From the NCBI GenBank assembly GCA_035308565.1, contig DATGGK010000161.1, positions 1-64,000 on the forward strand: a DNA stretch of 64,000 nt, in the 5' to 3' direction. The translations under genes were made by a program, and so were the position numbers. Under the pieces are notes generated by a model. That model ran no database searches and was not told the origin of the DNA. It saw nothing but the letters and a program-made list of their open reading frames with translations. Of this stretch, positions 52,834 through 60,851 are shown piece after piece; the first letter of the stretch is position 1; each line of letters starts with the position of its first letter. Origin of the DNA: JANXLS01 sp035308565. GTDB taxonomy: Bacteria > Planctomycetota > SZUA-567 > H5-PLA8.

Positions 52834-53000
52834 AATTTCCTATTCGCATTTGAGCGTTCTGCCCACGCCACTTTTTATCGACATGCAAGCGCCGAAATTC
52901 GACTAAATAATGCCGATACCGCGTGAGTCGGCTAAAAAATGCGATGTCGTGAAAACTCGGCGCAATGAATGTAGTGTGGAATATTGGAAAAAGCAAACCT

Positions 53001-53312
53001 TTAGTCTACCGATTCCACTTGCTCGACGGTCTGGACCAGGATTTTTCCGTCGCCGATGCGGCCGGTGCGGGAATTTTCGATCAAGGCTTTGTCCACCGCC
53101 GCGGCCGCGGATTCGTCGCAATAGATCTCAACGCGCGCCTTGGGTAGAAAGGTCCATTCGTATTCGCTGCCGGCATACAATTCAAGCTGGCCTTTCTGGC
53201 GCCCGTAGCCGCGCACTTCCGAAATCAGGACCGAGTGAACGCCCTCCTTGGGCAAGCTATGGAGCAGCGGCTCAAGTTTGAAGGGCTTGATGTATGCCTT
53301 GTATTTTTTCAT
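53001..53312 (-). CDS. glnB: PII signal-transduction protein
   Basis: 103 residues. IKPFKLEPLLHSLPKEGV opens the PII fold, the T-loop GRQKGQLELYAGSEY keeps Tyr46 and Tyr51 (the uridylylation site in enteric bacteria), and RTGRIGDGKILV closes the ATP site. It should sense 2-oxoglutarate and ATP/ADP to control nitrogen metabolism. No amtB or glnA gene is adjacent. It starts at an ATG that overlaps the TAA of rnc (TAATG), so it is translationally coupled to RNase III. Confidence 0.85.
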   Translation of the reverse strand: MKKYKAYIKPFKLEPLLHSLPKEGVHSVLISEVRGYGRQKGQLELYAGSEYEWTFLPKARVEIYCDESAAAAVDKALIENSRTGRIGDGKILVQTVEQVESVD

Positions 53313-54139
53313 TACATGCTTGAACTCGACGACTCGATGACGGCGCTTATTTCGTGCGGCGGTTCTTCAGCGGGGCATTTTTGCGGCTCCGCGTCTTTGC
53401 GCGCTTGCTCGGCTTTTTGAGCGACTTCGGATTCCAGAATTTGCAGCGCGCGCTGCGCTGCTTCCTGCTCGGCTTCCTTCTTGCTTTTGCCTTTGCCCAC
53501 GGGGAAAACGCGCTTCCCGATATGGCAGCAGACTTCGAAAATCTTGCCGTGGTCCGGGCCGATCGCGCCGACCACCGCGTAATGCGGGGTGACGCCGCAG
53601 ATTTTCTGCGCGACGTGCTGCAGCGCGGATTTTGGATTCGGATCGCCGCCGGTTTCCGCGCAGACTTTCATCTCCGGACCGAGGATGCGCAGCACGAACG
53701 CGCGCGCCGCTTCCAGTCCGCCATCGAGGTAAACGGACGCGGTTACGGCTTCAAACAAATTCGCGTAGACGCTCGGCGGGAGCGGTTCGTTCTGCGGCAG
53801 GCCTTTGCCGAAGCGCCCGACGTCGCGCAATCCGATCAATTCCGCGGCGCGGGCCAGCGACTGCGTGCTGACCACGCAGGATTTGACTTTGGTCAAATCG
53901 CCTTCGTTCCAATCGGAGTGCCATTCGTAGAGCGCTTGCGCGACGCAGAGATTAACGACGGAATCGCCGAGGAATTCCATGCGTTCGTTGTCGCTGTTTG
54001 CGTGCGGCGTGCTGGACGGATGGGTCAGCGCGCGTTCGAGCAGGCTGGGATTGCCAAAAAGATAGCCAATACGGTCCTGCAAGCGCAAAAAGCTCGTGTC
54101 GGAACACGCTTTTGCGCGAACAAAGATTGTTGTTGCCAT
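53312..54139 (-). CDS. rnc: Ribonuclease III
   Basis: About 275 residues. The catalytic signature NERMEFLGDSVVNL and the second acidic cluster (YANLFEAVTASVYLDGGLE) precede a double-stranded-RNA-binding domain with PKSALQHVAQKICG and KGKSKKEAEQEAAQRALQIL. It processes rRNA precursors and structured mRNAs. A charged tail follows the binding domain. ATG 54139 is preferred to the upstream in-frame codon at 54163. Confidence 0.94.
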   Translation of the reverse strand: MATTIFVRAKACSDTSFLRLQDRIGYLFGNPSLLERALTHPSSTPHANSDNERMEFLGDSVVNLCVAQALYEWHSDWNEGDLTKVKSCVVSTQSLARAAELIGLRDVGRFGKGLPQNEPLPPSVYANLFEAVTASVYLDGGLEAARAFVLRILGPEMKVCAETGGDPNPKSALQHVAQKICGVTPHYAVVGAIGPDHGKIFEVCCHIGKRVFPVGKGKSKKEAEQEAAQRALQILESEVAQKAEQARKDAEPQKCPAEEPPHEISAVIESSSSSM

Positions 54140-54353
54140 CGTTCTTTCTTGGAGAACAGGCACGAACAGGGTTGGCAGTTACAACCCTTCTCGCGCGCAT
54201 TCTCTTAAAAGGCTGCGGCTTTTTCCTCGAAAACAGCTCCGAAGAATTCGAACGCAACGATAACTCACCGCGCCGCGGAGTCAAGACTTAAGAGGCGGTG
54301 TTTTTTGAGTTTCGCTTTTTGATGCGAGAGGAAAAAGTGGTTAACATGGGGGC

Positions 54354-55757
54354 ATGGCTATTATTCGAGTCTCAATATGCTTTGCGATTGCGAGCGCGAT
54401 GCTTCTGTCGGCGGCGGGCGAATTTAAAGCGGGCACGGCGGCGGTCGTGATCACGCCGAAAGATGGCACGCCGATGGCGGGCTATTATTCGATGCGTGCG
54501 GCGGATGGAGTGCTGGACGATTTGCACGCGAAAGCTATTGTCGTCGAACAGGACGGCGCGAAGGCGGCGTTTGTCGCGCTGGATTTGATCACCGTCACGC
54601 GGCCGATTGTGGTCGCGGCGCGCAAACTGATCGCGGAACAAACGGGGATTGCACCGGAGCGCGTGATGATTTCGGCGACGCATTCGCACACGGGGCCGGT
54701 GCTCGCGCGCGAGGGCATGCTGGACGACTTGATGGGCGGGAAGACGCCGGCGGCGCAGGAATTTGGCGGGGGATTGCCCGCGCTGATCGCGCATTGCGTG
54801 GCGGAAGCGAATGCAAAACTGGCGCCAGCGCGGGCGCTGGCGACGCTGGGGCGCGAGGAGCAATTGAGCTTCAATCGGCGTTTTTTCATGCAGGACGGAA
54901 GCGTGTCGTGGAATCCGGCGAAGCTGGATAAGCGAATCGTGCGGCCGGCGGGACCGATCGATCCGGATGTGGGCGTGTTGTATTTTGAGAGCGCTGAAAA
55001 GAAACCGGCGCCGCTGGCGATGTATGTGAATTTCGCGATGCATCCCGATACGACAGGCGGGACGAAAATTTCCGCGGACTATCCGTATTATCTTTCGAAG
55101 CGGCTGGCGGAGTACAAAGGCGACACGATGCTCACGCTGTTTGCGAACGGATGCTGCGGGAATATCAATCATCGAAATGTTGCCTGGGCCGATCCGCAGC
55201 ACGGGCCGCGCGAGTCTGAGCGCATCGGCACGGTACTCGCCGGCGCGGTGTTGAGTTCAGTGCCGAATCTCGAGGCGCTGACGACATACGCGCCGCGTGC
55301 GGCTTCGACGCCGGTGAAATTGCCGCTGCCGAAATTCACGGAGGCGCAGATCGAAGAAGCCAAGACGATCGCGCGCAAAATGTCCGATCCGAAGATCGGC
55401 ACGGTCGAGAAAGCGAAAGCGTTTTGTATTTTGGACGTGGTCGCGCGGGAAGGCGCGCCGCTGGAAGTGGAAGTGCAGGTCATTGCATTGAGCGACGAAA
55501 TGGCGGTTGTGTCGCTGCCGGGAGAGATTTTTGTGGAATTGGGATTGGCGATCAAAAAGGCGTCGCCGTTCAAACATACGTTTATTGCCGAGCTTGCAAA
55601 TGGAAGCATCGGATACATCCCGAACGCGCCGGCGTACGCGCAGGGGAATTACGAAGTGTTCAGCGCGCGCTGCGCGGAGGGGGCGGGGGAGATGCTGGTG
55701 GAAGCGGCGGGGAAGTTGCTGAAAGAGCTGCGGGGGGCGAAGGAGAAGCAGAAGTGA
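54354..55757 (+). CDS. Neutral/alkaline ceramidase-like enzyme
   Basis: 467 residues with a signal peptide (CFAIASAMLLSAAGE). Zinc-binding motifs of the ceramidase N-terminal domain are present: ATHSHTGP, NFAMHPD and FANGCCGNINHR. The family hydrolyses ceramide to sphingosine and fatty acid. The protein lacks most of the C-terminal Ig-like domain of well-studied ceramidases, so it may have another amide substrate. The ATG follows GGGGGC. Confidence 0.8.
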   Translation: MAIIRVSICFAIASAMLLSAAGEFKAGTAAVVITPKDGTPMAGYYSMRAADGVLDDLHAKAIVVEQDGAKAAFVALDLITVTRPIVVAARKLIAEQTGIAPERVMISATHSHTGPVLAREGMLDDLMGGKTPAAQEFGGGLPALIAHCVAEANAKLAPARALATLGREEQLSFNRRFFMQDGSVSWNPAKLDKRIVRPAGPIDPDVGVLYFESAEKKPAPLAMYVNFAMHPDTTGGTKISADYPYYLSKRLAEYKGDTMLTLFANGCCGNINHRNVAWADPQHGPRESERIGTVLAGAVLSSVPNLEALTTYAPRAASTPVKLPLPKFTEAQIEEAKTIARKMSDPKIGTVEKAKAFCILDVVAREGAPLEVEVQVIALSDEMAVVSLPGEIFVELGLAIKKASPFKHTFIAELANGSIGYIPNAPAYAQGNYEVFSARCAEGAGEMLVEAAGKLLKELRGAKEKQK

Positions 55758-55862
55758 TGCGGGCGATGAAGTGCTGTCGTTTCCCGCGCCGCGAACGCGC
55801 TTCGCTTCGTCCCGGCGATCATTACACTCGACGCGGCGTGCGGACGCGCTAAAAGGCGGGGC

Positions 55863-56333
55863 ATGGTTTTCGAGACGATCAGTCCTCCTTATGCTGCGGC
55901 GCGCTGCGTGCTTTATGCGCTGGGCGGGTTGTATGTACTGCTATCGAGCCCGCGGCATTTGGGTGCGGCATTTGGCGGGTTCCTGGCGATCTGTACGATG
56001 GCGATGGTGTCGTGTTGGGGCCACGATTACATTGCGTTTTTGATGTACTGCGTGTTGGTTGCAGTTGCGTACAAAAGCAACGTGATCACCGACGCGGTGT
56101 TGGGATCGATGATTTATGGGCTGGCATATTGTTGTGGCGTGGTCATTGCACCGCGCGTGGATCCCGGCGGATTTCCGCCGGCGAATTTTTGGGGGGAAAG
56201 CGTGCCTCCTTTTTTCGGAGGGCGTTTGCCGCCGCTGATCGCGTTGGCGCTTGGGATGCCGGCGCTGAATCTGCTGGCGCACTGGACGCGCAAAGCGGAC
56301 GGGTTGTTGCGCGGGTTCAAGGATATGAATTGA
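55863..56333 (+). CDS. Membrane protein of unknown function
   Basis: 156 residues, about four membrane segments (ARCVLYALGGLYVLLSS, AAFGGFLAICTMAMVSCWG, IAFLMYCVLVAVAY, LGSMIYGLAYCCGVVIA) and a Pro-rich loop. GGCGGGG precedes the ATG. It is followed within 15 bases by another small membrane protein, so the two may work together. No family recognised. Confidence 0.6.
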   Translation: MVFETISPPYAAARCVLYALGGLYVLLSSPRHLGAAFGGFLAICTMAMVSCWGHDYIAFLMYCVLVAVAYKSNVITDAVLGSMIYGLAYCCGVVIAPRVDPGGFPPANFWGESVPPFFGGRLPPLIALALGMPALNLLAHWTRKADGLLRGFKDMN

Positions 56334-56348
56334 CGAGGACGCGAATTC

Positions 56349-56894
56349 GTGTTTTCTCACGGCACACAAAAATCGTTCTGGTGGTTTGCGCTGGCGGGGG
56401 CGAGCGGCGTAGTGCTGGTGATCGTCCTTGTGCTTTTCGATGGCGCAATTGAGCGCGTGACGTGGCGACATGCGGAGTGGGGGCAGATGGCGTTGTTTTC
56501 AGTGCTCAACATACCGATTGGCGCACTTGCGGTTTTTCGACTGCGCGCGCTTTACGCGAAATATCCGCCGCGCTGGACGGGACGGTGGCAGTTGGGGCTG
56601 GCGGATTTGATGGGAGTCGTTTTTCTGTTCGGGACGACGATGTTGTTCTTTCGCTCCGTGGCGCCGCAGAGCAATTTTCTAAGCCGGGGCGTGCCGCTGA
56701 CGTTTGCGTTTTCGATTGGATTTCTGGCGGCGCTATTATTTGTCAGTAGAGTTGGCACGTCGCGCGGGTTGGGACGGTGGCTGGATGCGTTTGGGTACAC
56801 GATCCTGGCGCTGATGACGATGGTGACGGGTGTGCTGGCGCAGCCGATATTGATTCCGTGCGTCCTGCTGGTGGTGGTGTTGAATATTTTGTGA
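56349..56894 (+). CDS. Membrane protein of unknown function
   Basis: 181 residues from a GTG start with GAGG upstream. It has about five membrane segments (FALAGASGVVLVIVLVLF, LFSVLNIPIGALAVFRL, LGLADLMGVVFLFGTTMLFF, LTFAFSIGFLAALLFVS, LALMTMVTGVLAQPIL). Same strand and tight spacing with the previous gene. No family recognised. Confidence 0.6.
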   Translation: MFSHGTQKSFWWFALAGASGVVLVIVLVLFDGAIERVTWRHAEWGQMALFSVLNIPIGALAVFRLRALYAKYPPRWTGRWQLGLADLMGVVFLFGTTMLFFRSVAPQSNFLSRGVPLTFAFSIGFLAALLFVSRVGTSRGLGRWLDAFGYTILALMTMVTGVLAQPILIPCVLLVVVLNIL

Positions 56895-56925
56895 GCAGCG
56901 GACGCGGCCCACCCCTCACCTCCGG

Positions 56926-56952
56926 CCCCTCTCCCCCAAGGGGAGAGAGGGG
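56926..56952. repeat. CCCCTCTCCCC...GGGGAGAGAGGGG palindrome
   Basis: A near-perfect stem with a CAA loop, preceded by CCTCACCTCCGG, in the gap between convergent genes. It can act as a terminator. No second copy seen in this window. Confidence 0.5.
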
Positions 56953-56996
56953 AGAATGGCGCGCGTCGCTTCGCGAATTGTGTCTTCGTGGAAGCG

Positions 56997-58526
56997 CTAA
57001 TGTACGCAGGGATCGCATTCGATCACATCCGCATCGTTCCAGCCGCCGCCGAGGGCCTTGTAGAGCGCCACAATATCCAAGGACAACGCGCGCTCGCTTT
57101 GCACCAATTCGTCCTGCGCCTGATACAGCGAGCGCTGCGCGATGATCACGTTGAGGAAGTCGGTCGCGCCTTTTTGATAAAGGTCCAGCGAGAGTTCAAC
57201 GACCCTCTGAAACTGCTTGACTTCGTCGGCGAGAATGTCGCGGTGCTCCTTTTCCTTGGCGTAGGCATAGGCGGCGCTGTCCACGTCCTGCAATGCGGTT
57301 AGGACGGATTGGCGGTACGTGACTTCGGACGCTGCTTCGAGCAGCCTTTGCAGGACGATGTTGCATTGCACTTTTCCGGCGGAGAAGATCGACCAATCCA
57401 CGCTTGGCCCGAAGGAGTAGGCGCGCTGCGCCCAACTCACCAGCGCGGACTGCTTCTGGCCCTGGAATCCGGCGCTGCCGGTGAGCGAGAATTTCGGGAA
57501 GAGGTCGGCTTTGGCGACGCCGATCTGCGCGGTGGCGGCGTGAACGCGGGCTTGAGCGGCGCGGATGTCGGGGCGGCGCTGCAACAAATCCGAGGGCAGG
57601 CCGACGGGGATGCTCGGCGGCGGCGGCGGAATCGGGCCGCCTTTGTTCAACTCTTCGTCGAGCGCGTTTGGATCGCGTCCCAGCAGGACGCCGAGCGCGT
57701 AGATGGCTTCCTGCGCGGCGGTTTCGAGGACGGGAATTTGAGCGCGGGTGGATGCGACGAGGGCCTTGGCGTTGGCGACATCGAGCGCGTTTGAAATTCC
57801 GGCCTTTTGTTTTTTCTCGGTCAGATCGACGCTCTTCTGCTGCGAAACGACGTTTTCACGGGCGATGACAAGCTCCTTCTGGAAGCCGCGCAAGGCGATG
57901 TAATTCGTGCCGATCTCGGCGGCGAGCGTGACCATTGCGTCGCGGCGGTCCTCGACGGCCGCTTCGATCGACGCATCGGCGCTTTCCACGGCGCGGCGCG
58001 TGCCGCCGAAGAAATCCAATTCCCACGCGGCATCCAGGCCGTGGGTGAAGAAATTCGAGGTGCGGCCGATGAAGCCGCGCCCGCCGTGGCCGAGCACGGG
58101 CGTGCGGCTGGTGTTGGCGGAGCCGGTGTAATCGAGCTGCGGAAAGAGGCCGGAAACGATAATGCCGCGCGAGGCGCGGGCTTGATAAATGCGCAGGCAG
58201 GCTTGCTTCAAATCGAGATTTCCCTCCATGCTTTCGGCGACGAGTTTGGTGAGCGTGGGGTCGTTGAAGACGACCCACCAGTCGGTGAGGTTTTCGGCGG
58301 GCGGAAGGCTGACGGGTATGGCGGCGCCGGGCTGAGTCGGGGCTGGTTTGGCGTCAGCGGGCGTGGCCGGCGGAACGCTCAGCGACTGCGCCACGGCGGG
58401 GAACGAACTGGGTACTTGCACTTGGACGGGATGATAGCTGGGGCCGACGGCGAGAGTGCAGCCGGCGAGGAAAGGCAGCAGCAGCAGGGTCAAAAGGCGC
58501 GAACGGCAGTATTTCAGTGACAACAT
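56997..58526 (-). CDS. TolC/NodT-type outer-membrane efflux lipoprotein
   Basis: 509 residues with a lipobox (LPFLAGC). The duplicated helical barrel is visible from DPTLTKLVAESMEGNLDLKQACLRIYQARASRG and the later ASEVTYRQSVLTALQDVDSA; LPSDLLQRRPDIRAAQARVHAATAQIGVAKADLFPKFSL-type phrases are typical of the family. It should form the exit duct for the MacA/MacB-like genes upstream. It is last in the minus-strand operon. Confidence 0.88.
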   Translation of the reverse strand: MLSLKYCRSRLLTLLLLPFLAGCTLAVGPSYHPVQVQVPSSFPAVAQSLSVPPATPADAKPAPTQPGAAIPVSLPPAENLTDWWVVFNDPTLTKLVAESMEGNLDLKQACLRIYQARASRGIIVSGLFPQLDYTGSANTSRTPVLGHGGRGFIGRTSNFFTHGLDAAWELDFFGGTRRAVESADASIEAAVEDRRDAMVTLAAEIGTNYIALRGFQKELVIARENVVSQQKSVDLTEKKQKAGISNALDVANAKALVASTRAQIPVLETAAQEAIYALGVLLGRDPNALDEELNKGGPIPPPPPSIPVGLPSDLLQRRPDIRAAQARVHAATAQIGVAKADLFPKFSLTGSAGFQGQKQSALVSWAQRAYSFGPSVDWSIFSAGKVQCNIVLQRLLEAASEVTYRQSVLTALQDVDSAAYAYAKEKEHRDILADEVKQFQRVVELSLDLYQKGATDFLNVIIAQRSLYQAQDELVQSERALSLDIVALYKALGGGWNDADVIECDPCVH

Positions 58527-58570
58527 CGGATTCCCCTCACTTTGGACACGTTGAAACTACGCACGGGCCG

Positions 58571-58628
58571 GTGGGGCGGACATTTCTGTCTGCCAGCACA
58601 GGCAGACAAGAATGTCTGCCCGACCAAC
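58571..58628. repeat. Interrupted palindrome, GGCAGACA...TGTCTGCC type
   Basis: GTGGGGCGGACATTTCTG and GAATGTCTGCCCGACCAAC enclose the loop TGCCAGCACAGGCAGACAA region. It is the same family as 47115-47174. It lies between the permease and outer-membrane genes of the efflux operon. Confidence 0.75.
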
Positions 58629-58641
58629 ACAAAAGCCCATG

Positions 58642-60027
58642 TTACTCGTATCGCAGCGCATCGATCGGGTCGAGGCGCGACGCTTTCCACGCTGGATAGA
58701 AACCAAAGATAATGCCGACGCTGCCAGATACAATCACCGCCGCGATAATTGCGGGCAGCGACACTTCCGTCGGCCAATGTTTAAAGTAGGTGACGAGGTA
58801 CGACGTGAGGCGGCCGAGCGCGATGCCGAGCGCGCCGCCGGCCAGCGAAAGCATGACGGCTTCGATCAGGAATTGGCTGAGGATGTCGCGGGGCCGGGCG
58901 CCGACGGCCATGCGCAGGCCAATTTCGCGCGTGCGCTCGGTAACGGAGACGAGCATGATGTTCATGATGCCGACGCCGCCGACGACCAACGAGATCATGG
59001 CGACGCAGAGCAGCAGGTTGGTCATGAGTTGGGTTGTCGAGGAGAGGGCTTTCGACATTTCGGTCATGTCTCGAATTTGAAAATCGTCGGCGGTGCCCGG
59101 GCGCAAGCGGTGGCGTTCGCGCAGCACGTCGGTCATCTGAACCATCGCGTCGGGAATTTCCAGAGCGGAGCGCGCGGCCACGACGATCTGATCGATGTTG
59201 GCGAAGCGGACGGGTTGGGGCGTGTCGGCGGTTTGTGTGGCGGATGGCGTGGAATACAAGCCGCCGAATGTGCCCGGGTAAACGACGCTGAGCGTGTTGA
59301 CCGCGGTGCTGGTGCTGCTGTTGGAACTGGCTGTCGCGGCGCTTTGGTTTGTGGTGGCCGCGGATTGGCCGGTGACGCGGAATTTGATCGTAGTCCAAGG
59401 GGCGATGAGGATATCGTCCTGGTCCATGCCCATCATGTTGGCGCCTTTTCGCGAGAGAACGCCGATGACTTTGAACCCCACGTTTTGCACGCGGACTTCC
59501 TTGCCGACGGGCGACGCGCCGTTGAACAATTCGCGGACAAGGGTGGTGCCGATCAGGCAGACTTTGGCGGTGCTGCGCACGTCCTGATCGGTGAAGGGCT
59601 CGCCTTCGAGCAGATTGGTCCAATCGCGGACGTCGAGAAACTGGGGAGTGGTGCCGTAGATGTTCATGGGCACCCAATTTTTGTTGCCATAAACGACTTG
59701 CGTGCGCGCGCGAACGACGGGCGCGGAAACGCTGATGGCGGGGCAATCGCGCGGCAGCACGTCGCTATCGGCTGCGGTGAGTGTCATGGTCGTTCCCGCA
59801 CCGAAACTGACGCCGCCGCTGGCGGCCTGGCCGGGGAAAACGAGGAGATTGTTGGCGCCCATGCTTTCGATGGTTTTCTGAATGGCGCTGGACGACCCTT
59901 TGCCGATTTCCATCATGGCGATGACGGCAGCGACGCCGATGACGATGCCCAGTGTGGTCAGGGCGGCACGCATGAGGTTGCGGCGGAGTGCGATGGTGGC
60001 GGTGCGGCAGGTGCGGAGAATTCTCAT
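58642..60027 (-). CDS. MacB-type ABC transporter permease
   Basis: 461 residues. One N-terminal membrane segment (LTTLGIVIGVAAVIAMMEIG) is followed by a large periplasmic MacB_PCD domain and three C-terminal segments (SLVVGGVGIMNIMLVSVTERTREIGLRMAVGARPRDI is the hallmark coupling region). A Ser/Thr/Asn-rich insertion (QSAATTNQSAATASS) lies in the periplasmic domain near 215-250. It works with the ATPase and adaptor to move substrates, in known cases macrolides or peptides, across the envelope. Confidence 0.9.
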   Translation of the reverse strand: MRILRTCRTATIALRRNLMRAALTTLGIVIGVAAVIAMMEIGKGSSSAIQKTIESMGANNLLVFPGQAASGGVSFGAGTTMTLTAADSDVLPRDCPAISVSAPVVRARTQVVYGNKNWVPMNIYGTTPQFLDVRDWTNLLEGEPFTDQDVRSTAKVCLIGTTLVRELFNGASPVGKEVRVQNVGFKVIGVLSRKGANMMGMDQDDILIAPWTTIKFRVTGQSAATTNQSAATASSNSSTSTAVNTLSVVYPGTFGGLYSTPSATQTADTPQPVRFANIDQIVVAARSALEIPDAMVQMTDVLRERHRLRPGTADDFQIRDMTEMSKALSSTTQLMTNLLLCVAMISLVVGGVGIMNIMLVSVTERTREIGLRMAVGARPRDILSQFLIEAVMLSLAGGALGIALGRLTSYLVTYFKHWPTEVSLPAIIAAVIVSGSVGIIFGFYPAWKASRLDPIDALRYE

Positions 60028-60048
60028 GTTCAAAGTCCTGAGTGCTGT

Positions 60049-60123
60049 GTTCGTAGCCCCGCCTTTAGGCGGCACGGATTTTGACCGCGAGGCGCGCTTC
60101 CGCCTAAAGGCGGGACTACAAAC
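60049..60123. repeat. Interrupted palindrome, GTAGTCCCGCCTTTAGGCGG type
   Basis: GTTCGTAGCCCCGCCTTTAG and CTAAAGGCGGGACTACAAAC form inverted arms. It is the second copy of the family at 49837-49912, here between the ATPase and permease genes inside the efflux operon. Confidence 0.78.
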
Positions 60124-60125
60124 AT

Positions 60126-60815
60126 TTAATTGTACTTATCCGCGACGACGACGCCATCGCTCAGTTGCACTATACGCTTGGCGCATTGCGCGACGGTGGC
60201 GTCGTGCGTGACGAGAATGACGGTGATGCGCTGTTCGTCGTTGATTTTGCGGAACATTTGGAGCACTTCTTTGCTGGTTTTAGAATCGAGGTTGCCGGTG
60301 GGCTCGTCAGCGAAGAGCAGCGGCGGATTGTTAATCAGCGCTCGCGCGATGGCCACGCGCTGCTGCTGCCCGCCGGAAAGTTGCGACGGCTGGTGCTCCA
60401 TGCGGTCGCCGAGGCCGACGCGTTCGAGGAGCACTTGCCCGCGCCGGCGGCATTCGGCTTCAGAGAGCGTCGAGGCCGTGTACGTCAGCGGCATGGTGAC
60501 GTTGTCCAGTGCGGTCGTGCGCGCGAGCAGGTTGAAGCTTTGAAAGACGAAACCGATCTTTTCGTTGCGGACGAGCGCGCGCTGGTCGGCGTTCATCGAC
60601 GAAATTTCGAGGCCGTCGAGCCAGTACTGGCCGGAACTGGGGCGGTCCAGACAACCCAGCAGATTCATCAGCGTGGTCTTGCCGGAACCGGACTGGCCCA
60701 TGAGCGCGATCATTTCGCCGTGTTTGACGGTGAGCGAGATGCCTTTAAGGACCGGGACGTCGATTTCGCCGAGGTGGTAGGTTTTGGTGATTTCTTTAAG
60801 TTCCATTAATTCCAT
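60126..60815 (-). CDS. MacB/LolD-type ABC ATPase
   Basis: About 229 residues. Walker A is GQSGSGKTT, the signature is LSGGQQQRVAIARAL, Walker B is LLFADEPTGNLD and the switch His follows in LVTHD. It powers the adjacent permease. Start at 60815 is chosen for the GGAG just upstream; 60836 and 60806 are alternatives. Confidence 0.93.
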   Translation of the reverse strand: MELMELKEITKTYHLGEIDVPVLKGISLTVKHGEMIALMGQSGSGKTTLMNLLGCLDRPSSGQYWLDGLEISSMNADQRALVRNEKIGFVFQSFNLLARTTALDNVTMPLTYTASTLSEAECRRRGQVLLERVGLGDRMEHQPSQLSGGQQQRVAIARALINNPPLLFADEPTGNLDSKTSKEVLQMFRKINDEQRITVILVTHDATVAQCAKRIVQLSDGVVVADKYN

Positions 60816-60851
60816 CGAGGACTCCGTTCCGCGCATAGTGGACGATGCTGG

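Noticed and set aside
51787..52926. 379-codon plus-strand frame
   Set aside because: Antisense to aroDE; no motifs and no ribosome site.
58612..60084. 490-codon plus-strand frame opposite the MacB permease
   Set aside because: Composition (His/Asp/Gly-rich) and lack of motifs mark it as a shadow of the permease gene.
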